A stretch of 64,000 nucleotides of DNA, taken from the NCBI GenBank assembly GCA_022385805.1, contig MU277674.1, positions 63,251 through 127,250 on the forward strand. Direction: 5' to 3'. Below, piece by piece: positions 56,222 through 64,000 of this stretch. Below the pieces are notes generated by a model. It was given only the letters and a program-made list of their open reading frames with translations. It was not told where the DNA came from and searched no databases. The position numbers were made by a program, and so were the translations under genes. Within the stretch, counting starts at the first letter, position 1. Every line of letters begins with the position of its first letter. The stretch comes from Pilatotrama ljubarskyi. Its lineage: Eukaryota; Basidiomycota; Agaricomycetes; Polyporales; Polyporaceae.

Positions 56222-58799
56222 TTAAAGGAGAGACACCAGCGAGGCAACTGACAGAAGAGCCGAAACGAGGAGCGCGGTGTAGGAGCGCGGCGCGACGTTC
56301 TCGGCGGAGTTGCTGCCCTGGCTGTTGTGCTGCGACGACGAGCCGGATCCGGAGCCGCTGTCGCTGGGCGCGGCGATCGTCATGGGCGGCAGGTCGACGT
56401 TGAGTGTGGTGGGCTGCTGCTCGATCTGGCCGGAGCCGACCATAACTTGCACGCCGACCGACGGGACGCCGTTGACGACGACGAAGAGCACTACATGCGC
56501 GTCAGCGAGAGGTGCCGGTATTCATAACGAGCACGGGCACTTACGGGCAGGACCAGGGGCAAAGAGTGAGGGGTTGGGAGGGAGCTGGCTGACGTGGAGC
56601 ACTGCGCTGCCGTCGGCGTTGCCGGTGTAGGTCGAGTTCAGCTGCAACATCCTCTGGCCCATGTTCTGGACATGCCCAACGATAGTGAGCCACGTATTCC
56701 ATCTCGTCGTCTGGCAAGTCTTACCATAACGTGCGTCGAGAACCCAGTACGGATCAAGATGACCTCGGTGTTCTTCACATTGTTCACGTCGCCAGCGAGG
56801 TCGTCCTTGGTGAGCGTCACATTAAAGTACGGTCCGCCGTACGAGAGCTGGTCGAGGAGGCCCTGGGGCTGAGGGCGGCGCTCATTGTAGTACGACGGGT
56901 AGAAGTACTCGACGCGGTACTCGGTCTGGAACTTGACGTTGTCGACGGCATAGTCCGCGTGGGGGTTCGAGCCGGAGACCAGCACCGCACCTATGCCACG
57001 AGCAAGTCAGTGAACACCGCAAAAAGGATATATGCGGGTGTGACGAACCATCGGGGAGGAGCGTCGCGCTCGAGTGGTACATCCTCGGGATCGTGCTCGC
57101 CGTCAAGCCGTCACGGGTCCAGCGAGAACCCGCGGGGGCGCTCGGGTCGTACATGATAGGCATCAGCAGCGCGTTGTCCGCATACGACTCGTCGACCGCC
57201 CAGTCCTGCGGACCGTACCCGGCTACACCAGTCGCGGCGCCGTTCAAGCAGAGAATCTTGCCGTTGGGGAGGAGGATGAGGTTGCCCATCGAACGGCCCT
57301 CCGGGAGTGGGTCTTCGTGGACGTATTGCGTGGACACGTCGGGAGTGAGCTTCACGCATGAAGGCGAGGCCTTGTACTGCGCGATATCCCAGTCGGTCGT
57401 CCACCTAGAATGCACTATGAGCACCGGATGCAGGTTCTTCCGAGAAGGAGCTTACCTGTCAGGCTGCAAGTCGTTCCCTCCACAGAACATGATCGTTGCC
57501 GTGTACCCATTCGCAGGCGTGAGCGGAAGCATCGCCGTCCCCCCACTCGCGGGGTATACACGGACGGCCTCGATCATGTCGTTGATCGGCGTCTCCTGCT
57601 TCGTCTTGTAGTCCAGGAACGACGTCTTCCAGTTCGACTGGATCAGTAGCTTGCCCGAGGGCAGAAGCCATGTGAGCGGGTAGAGGTTCGCTGGGAGCGA
57701 GTTCTGGAGGATGTCGGAGTTGACGGGGCCGTCGTTGTCCTTGGGCGGGAAGATCTCCCACGTCGGGTTGTTCTGGTTCGCATCGTTGACAAAGCCGCCC
57801 CATTGTGCGCCCCCGATCTGTAGTTTGTCATGCGTATTAGGGCTCTGGGAAACTCGGCAAGGGCGGAAGACTTACGATGATGATTGAGCCGTCATCAAGC
57901 GTCTCACTGGCGGTCCGGGTCAGCGAGTGGTAGCGGCTAGAGTAAATGGGGATGCATACAGTGTGGGGTACCACCGCCGAGTGGACATCTGGCCGAAGAG
58001 GACCCACTCGCAGTTGCCGTCGTCGCAGGGCGTAAGCATACTAGCCGAAGCTTGTCAGTACTTCCATACCCTGACCGGAAAGCCGTAGCTTACCGCATCC
58101 TGTAAAACGAGCGAGCGGTCAGCAATCCGTCAGGGGCCGGACACAATGACTAGGGACGCACGATTTCCCGCCATCCGGATCCTCGTACGGCTGACCACCA
58201 GTGATCTGGCTGTCTGCAGTGGCGCCGCCGGCCGTCACGGCCATGTTCCCGCCGACATTGATCCACGTTCCGTTGGCGAGCACGTTACCACCCTGTAAAG
58301 CGTCCGCGGAATATGCTGGTGCGTGAGTCCTCTACTGCAGGCTGGATGACGGACTACGTACCGCACAGAATGTGTTAGTGACGATGTCCATCGCGCGGCC
58401 GGCCTTCTGACTAATGGAAAATTCTATTGGACGTGAGGCTCCAGAGAGCAGTCGTGATGAGCCGCGAGTAACATACCAGCTGCCCATGCCGGGTGTCCAT
58501 TAACCTGGGCCGGGTTCGCCTCCGTCTTGTCGATGATGTACACCTTGTCCGGCGTGCCCAGGAACATCTGCAGAAAAGCCTCAGCTCTAGCGAGTAGAGG
58601 CAGTGAACTCAACTGAGCGTACCTGCTGCGCGCTAACCAAGCTGTTGCCGACGATCTCGAATTGACCAAGCGGTGCGTCATTGCGAGGCGGCTGCCCTGG
58701 GGTAGGAGCGGTAGCCTGGGCGTACGCCGACGCCAAGAGGGAGAACGCCGCGACGGCGCCCCGGACGGTCGCCTTTTGCTTGCTGCTGCTGCTGGACAT
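56222..58799 (-). CDS. Glyoxal oxidase, copper-radical oxidase (AA5_1), secreted and probably GPI-anchored
   Basis: An extracellular copper enzyme that oxidises small aldehydes such as glyoxal and methylglyoxal, passing electrons to O2 to give H2O2 for lignin-active peroxidases. The N-terminal signal has KATVRGAVAAFSLLASAYAQ. The radical site is visible: Cys in NTFCAGGNVLANGTW and Tyr in MSTRRWYPT, with copper ligands Tyr-His in RMYHSSATLLPDG and His in GFSTHVMNMGQRM. Kelch-like repeats lie between. The C-terminal domain is followed by a Ser/Gly/Gln linker and a hydrophobic tail (LLVSALLSVASLVSLL), which suggests a GPI anchor. More than ten exons. One is only 6 nt (58099-58094, GATGCG) and is needed to read GGKSMRMLTPCDDGNCEW. 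No WSC domain is seen, unlike the CRO3-5 types. Confidence 0.92.
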
Positions 58800-60732
58800 T
58801 ATAGCGCTGTGTGGCCTCGTGAAGAAGTTCCTGCCGCCGATAAATACGAACAAAAGATGCTGTGCAAGCCGTGAAAGAGACCACCGAGGGAGGCGGATGA
58901 GGAGAGGACAGCCCGGCTCGGGGGAGGATAATAAATACGCAGAGAGCGTCGGGCACTGTGCGGCCTACGGGAGGCTTCAATCTTCCCTGCAGAGACACGT
59001 CGTATTCTGAGCGAGTCGAGCAGAGCAAAGCGGGAGGCCCGCTGCAAAGTGCCTTGCTAGCCCCACCGTCCGCGTCACTGTCAGCCTGGTGCACGGCGGG
59101 CGAGCGCGAACCGAACAGTCGTCCCTCCCGATCGATTCCAGTCCCGTTTATTTCGGTCCTCCTCTGCGGGCCCAGCGATTACTGTACTCGCGCCGACGCC
59201 CTTGCCGCAGGGCAGAAGTTGACGCGTCCAGGCAACTGTTCACCCGTTGGAGGGTGGAGGTCCTGCGGTGGCGGCCCACGCGCGCTGTGACGTCCGAGGC
59301 GTTCGCGGTTCCTGTCGTCGCCCGAGCGCGAAAATTGGACGGGATGAGGGGGAGAGAGTACAGCGCACATGTCGCTGCAGAGTGTCTCTTTATCACGTAG
59401 AATTGCAGAGGATGATGCATTGCACGGCGAGGCGGGAAGAACAGTCCGCCTTGTTGCACAGGACAGGAGAGTTGTGACCGGAGGCTACGCAAATTGGCGC
59501 GTTGTGGGCGCGAGCCGCCGGCGCGTCGCCGCTCCTAGTACCCGGCATTCTGGCTCAGGGCGTACGCGCGTAAAGCTTGTTGCCCCTCCCCTGAGTCTCA
59601 GAGACTCCTCCATGGCCTCGAAGGGCATCTCAGTCGACGTCCAGAGTACTTGCCGAACATCTCCCTCACCCTTTGAAGCGACACGAAAGACCACTGGCAT
59701 GCTCCTTGCACCGAACGCCCGCCCTGCGAACTCATCCCAGCCACAACCCGACATTCCAAGCATAGTCTCGCACAAACGCGCGCTGCTGTGCGATGCAGCC
59801 CACCCCCCTGCGCCGTCTCCGTGAAAGCTGCCGTCACACTCCTCCGGCCGCCATCGGCACGTCCTTCAGTACGTCCGGGCGACGAGGCCTGGCTGGGAAA
59901 CTCCCCGTAGTAGCCTGAGGCTGCAGGCTCGAATACCAACGCCGCTCTTCCGCGCTCGGCTTCCCAGTCATGAACTCGCGGCATCCCATTCCCGGCGGTC
60001 GTCGAAGCTCGAAACGGCCTGTATGTACCATGGCCGGCCCTGCCGAGAATGGACGTGCGGTGTTGCGTGCGGGGAACTCCTGAGGGCTGCCTGCGGCAGA
60101 CGAGAGGTCGCGAGGGTCGTCAGCATGTACGGCGGGCGCACCGGGCGCACGTCATCCGGCAATACCTGGTCTACGAGGGTCTACTCGCTGGACTCGTCCT
60201 TGGGCTCGCCATCATGGATCCGAGCGGCGGTTCACCTGCGCAAATATCTTCCTCGACAACCGCTGCTGTGTCGAGCCGCCCGGGCCTCGGGTAGTGGCTC
60301 GTCGAGTTCATCCACACCCACTGCACTTGGCACGCCTGAGACGCAAGTGCCCTGTTAGCATACTATCAAGGCTCGTAGGTTGCCGGCATCGATTCCTGAT
60401 GTGCTAATACTCAAGTCAACCTCCTCGCAATGCCAGGCATGCATCATATGCCAGCTCGGCAACGAAGCGCAGCCAGCAGGTTAGTGGGCGTCCTGATTAG
60501 ATTGCGAATATTCTGACGGTGGCCTCCATGTATAGTCATCTATGGCAGTGACAGTTTGTTACATTCCGGGACTTGGACGTCTGGACCCTCTATGATCCCG
60601 AACCCTTCGGTAGCAGCACTCCTATCCCTCCCGTCACTTGTTCAAGGATGACCTGACCGTTCCTACACCATGTAATGAGCTAGGTGCAATGTTTTGGCGA
60701 TGCGCGACTGACGTTACCATTGAGCTTGCACG
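58800..60732. other. Intergenic, no gene seen
   Basis: 1.9 kb upstream of the glyoxal oxidase gene. AATAAATA at about 58931-58938 (TATTTATT on the minus strand) could be its TATA element, some 130 bp before the start. The remaining ORFs on both strands are short or Arg/Ser-rich and without motifs. Confidence 0.4.
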
Positions 60733-60929
60733 TCACTGGTCGCTGCACGAGCAGGTCTTGCCACTGCACGAGCAGTCGGCGATCGGACCCACTGCATCAA
60801 CTCGTCAGCAGCCGCTCGCGACCTCGACCTAAAGGAGAAACACAGACCTTCACCGCTGGCAACGGGCGAGGCGGCGGCGAACGCGACGAAGGCGGCGACG
60901 AGGACGAGGACTTTGTTGAAGATCTGCAT
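60733..60929 (-). CDS. Very short secreted cysteine-rich peptide
   Basis: Exons 60929-60848 and 60791-60733 give 46 aa. The N-terminus is a clear signal peptide (MQIFNKVLVLVAAFVAFAAA, then SP), with cleavage expected near residue 21-25. The mature part is about 20 residues and ends DCSCSGKTCSCSDQ, with four Cys in two CSC pairs five residues apart. The 56-nt intron 60847-60792 has a weak donor (GTCTGTG) but a good acceptor (GATGCAG) and the usual length. Without splicing the second part loses all the cysteines. The pattern recalls metallothioneins and other CxC metal-binding peptides, and also small secreted effectors; it matches neither firmly. A TATA-like GGATAAAAGGG lies about 100 bp upstream. 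Confidence 0.5.
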
Positions 60930-63900
60930 GGTGCGGTATGTGCGAGTGCTATCGAAGAGTTGGGGCTTCTTCTGAGGTTGTTCGGGTTGCAGGTAGGCTG
61001 TGAGGTTCTGCCGACGACGTCGTCCCTTTTATCCTGCGTCGGGGCGCTTTTCGCTCAGCCTGCGTTCGTTACATGAATCCCAGCATTGTCAAACCGGGCG
61101 CCCTCAGTCGTGGTCTCTGTCGACTTATCCCGACGAGCAAGGATGGCTGACGACCTCGAGCGACCTCGTCGGTATCTACAACACGAACAGCTGACCGTGC
61201 TCATTGGCAACAGTACGCTCTCTTGTCAATGTCTCCCCGCCCTTATCACACGTCGTGTCACGGTGGATAGAGCGCTCCTGACGACTCGGCTGATGGGCGC
61301 TCGCAACGGCGAAACCGTGCAATTGCAATCTTGGGTCTGCTTTGCACGCCCATGGACTCAACTACTCGCACAGCTGGATATTTTGCGCGCTTGGCACATC
61401 CAGAGCGCCTTCAGGTCACGGTCTCTGAAGTCGGTGAGCATCAAGGCGCGCTAATGCCCTCGAACAGACAGCAGTTCAAGTTGTACGACGAGAGGCCAGA
61501 AAACTCTCTCCGAGTCTCTTCGAGTCTCTCAGCTCTCCCCACCACACCGGCGACTGTCACGACTCCACCGCCACTGATAAGCTGTACTACCACGATTGTC
61601 GAGAGCCATCTGCTCCCCTCAGGGCCGTGAGCGTCGATGAACTTCTCGGAGATATGCACCCTGCCAAGCTTCCAGGCACTTCCCAGGTTCCTACTCACGC
61701 CCGTCACACTTTGAGGCGTTCGGCGCCACGAAGCAAAGCTCTCGACGAGGGACCGTGATGGTAGGTGCCCCTCTTCGTAATATAGCGTTGCTAATGCCGA
61801 CCGTACAATGGGCCAGACTACTATTTATTAGGTGTTCCAGACACACGGCAGAGGCGCTCGAGACTCCAGGTGTGCAGCTTCTCCAGCGCCTGCAGCCTGG
61901 ATGCCCTCGCGGCCTTGCTGAAGAACAACGCGTCCTTGTCGGCGACGTACTGGCGGAAGACATCGACGAAGGTCCGCGCCTTGGCAGCAAGGATCAGATC
62001 CGCAGGTAGGATCTTTGCTTCATGAAGTGCAGATATCGGAGACGAAGTCAAGACTGTCAAGGATACCCATGAATTCGGTGATCTTCGTACACTCCCGGGG
62101 CGAGGGCTGGCCAGGCAGCATAAAGTACATCGGGTCCTCCGGACGTCAAGGCGTACCCTACAGTAGCGGACACTGGTGTGTCCTCAGAACCCGACTGTGC
62201 TGCTGAGAGTGGTCCCGCCTACCTTCCCCATTCTGGCCTCGCACTACGCTGGCATAGCGGGTAATGAGCGGTGTACCAGTACTGGGCTCCCGCCTAGAGA
62301 GCGACGTACACCTACTACAGTACATGGCATTAAGCTCTGCCTCCAAACTAGTTTGGAACAGTAGTGCGAGAATGTGCCCTGCGGGGGTTGTCTCCCGGGT
62401 AGGGACGGGCTCAGATAACTGAATGACATGAGGAGGTGGCACTGACATTCTCCCGGAACGTGACCAGAGCCCTTACGGCCGCACCAATGCCCCATTGTAA
62501 GGTTCAACGTACGCGTACGTAGGCTTAGCTGGGAGTGCTGACGACTGCTACGTACTGAGGGTACGCACTGGCCGGATCTTGCAACCTCCACGTTTTCCGC
62601 TCCTTCAACAAAATCACGCTAGCAACCGGCCGACCTGTCCAGCCGCAGCCTGCGACTCTAGAGCTCGGCCGTGCATCGTACATAAATGAGCGGAAAGGAT
62701 TCGCCTCCGCTATCCCTACGTACGATACATATGCCGAACCCTCGGGCTGCGGCACACCAACAAGTCACCGAAAGCCAGATCATCCTGCACGCAGTGCGCG
62801 GGAGCACAGCTCTCAGGAGGCAACGAGAGGCAAACGTTGGACGACAGGCAGCGGCGCATGACGTAGCCTTCGAAGAGAAGATTCCGCAGCATCGAACACG
62901 ATCGAAGGTGGTTCTCAGTGGTGGGTCGATGACGCGCGCGTTGCTTCGATCGTTGCGAGGTCGCGGTGTTGATCTTGATCCGTCCGCTGCAGCTGCCCGG
63001 AAGTGCGCATGTCGAGTTTTGCGTTGAGATCTAGAGGTCGAGAGAGCAAGCTGCGGGAGGCGGGCAGAGACAGAAGGCTGACCGAGACCGAGCTAGCCGA
63101 CGGGAGACGCTGGACCGCAGAGGGAAGTCGGAGACGGTTCTCGAGAGCAGTCCGGGTCGACGTTCAAGACGCTCTTTCAAGATGCCCAAGTCTTGCGCGG
63201 TACCAGCTTTCAGAGCTCAAAATCCCCGCTATGTGAGCGACAGTCAGCACGTCCACCATCTCATGAGATGACGTTCCCAGGCGACTTACGCCTACTCAGC
63301 GTGTGATCCATGCAACGACTATATACTGGCCTCTGCATACCACCGGAGCTTCCATGCGCCACGGCGAATGCATCATTTCGCTTCGAAATATAGCGGGGCG
63401 GTGCATTCCGCTAGACCTTGAGGAGGCTCTTTGGGGCGATGGTTACACTCCTAAGCTTCGCGGGTATGCACAGGGATGCTCCTGATACGCATGCTTGGTG
63501 TAGTCGGCGCGCTGAGGGCTCCCTAGGGTCCGGATATGAGGGCGGCCATCGCAATGCGCATGCACACGCGGGCGTATGGCCCGGGGAAGGCTCTAGCAAA
63601 CCCGCACCGTGCTGCTGCGCTCCCGTCCTCATTTTCGACGACAACTGATGTCGAGATGATTTGCTACACACCCATGCCTAAGAGAGAAAAGCCATTTGAT
63701 GTCACGCTGCAAACATATTCCGAGGGTGCAGAAAGCTGGTGAGAAGAGGTGACTTGCTCATGCGACTGGACAAAGGTACGCCGCGCGATGCGGCGTTCTG
63801 CCCCGGTGGATGGAGTGAATGCTCCTTGGGTGTGCCGCGAGAACAGCCCCAGACGCAGCTGCGGCCGCGCCTCCCGGACAGCCAACGGGGACGTCCAGAA

Positions 63901-64000
63901 CGCGGCCGACGAGCTACAGTTTAGCGAGAAGACTTGTCTGGTCTGATCATCATGATGTTGAACAAGGCCAAGAAACGAGCGTGCGCGGCCTGGACCAGGA
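60930..64000. other. Gene-poor right end
   Basis: 3.1 kb to the window edge. GGATAAAAGGG (minus strand of 61024-61034) is a TATA-like site for the short secreted peptide gene. One patch resembles a peroxidase C-terminus (separate entry). Beyond 62.2 kb the ORFs on both strands are short with no recognised motif. A gene cut by the right edge cannot be excluded. Confidence 0.4.
61821..62060 (-). pseudogene. Possible C-terminal fragment of a class I (CCP/APX-like) haem peroxidase
   Basis: One frame reads ILPADLILAAKARTFVDVFR then QYVADKDALFFSKAARA and LQALEKL, ending with a stop at 61821. Cytochrome c and ascorbate peroxidases end with the same order: a LPAD/LPTD segment, a helix, a short Y-A-x-D-x-D-x-F-F motif and an AF-x-K-L helix. 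Nothing upstream on this strand matches the haem-binding or distal-histidine parts, so it is most likely a decayed remnant, or a chance likeness. Confidence 0.28.

Overview
The window is nuclear DNA of a filamentous basidiomycete, most likely an Agaricomycete of the wood-decay type. The evidence is dense genes on both strands, many 48-65 nt GT-AG introns, a split tRNA gene, proteins with best family fits in Agaricomycetes, and a secreted copper-radical glyoxal oxidase typical of wood-decay fungi. Coordinates were worked out by hand from reading frames, splice sites and protein family motifs. No database search was run.

Layout. 1-9.4 kb: a CSC1/OSCA mechanosensitive channel cut by the left edge (-), a HAC1/XBP1-type bZIP factor (-) divergent from an RNase P Rpr2 subunit (+), and a Mg-chelatase-like ATPase-related protein (-). 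9.4-12.6 kb is gene-poor. 12.6-28.8 kb: a single-pass membrane protein with unusually long introns (+), PalC/Rim23 (-), TSR1 (+), VPS53 (-), an uncharacterised Pro/Gln-rich protein (+) and a split tRNA-Lys(CTT). 30-43.4 kb: ATG3 (+), a Yippee protein (-), a LYAR zinc-finger protein (-), NKAP (-), two tandem Ohr/OsmC peroxidases (-) and two orphan genes (+). 43.8-58.8 kb: a minus-strand run of SF3B3/RSE1, TOP3, UTP25 and glyoxal oxidase. 60.7 kb to the end: one tiny cysteine-rich secreted peptide gene, a possible peroxidase fragment and otherwise nothing I can call.

Functionally most genes are housekeeping: ribosome biogenesis (TSR1, UTP25, LYAR), RNA processing (RPR2, RSE1, NKAP), vesicle traffic and autophagy (VPS53, ATG3), genome stability (TOP3) and pH sensing (PalC). 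Peroxide chemistry appears twice: glyoxal oxidase makes H2O2 outside the cell and the Ohr pair removes organic hydroperoxides inside it.

The most striking signal is in the bZIP gene. Its two reading frames are joined only by removing 47 nt (4750-4796) that are flanked not by GT/AG but by two hairpins with 7-nt loops. This is the signature of Ire1-dependent cytoplasmic splicing in the unfolded protein response. Other points are serial phase-1 exons that each encode one zinc knuckle in TOP3, a 6-nt and an 8-nt micro-exon, a GC-AG intron in RSE1, and a possible 46-residue secreted cysteine-rich peptide.
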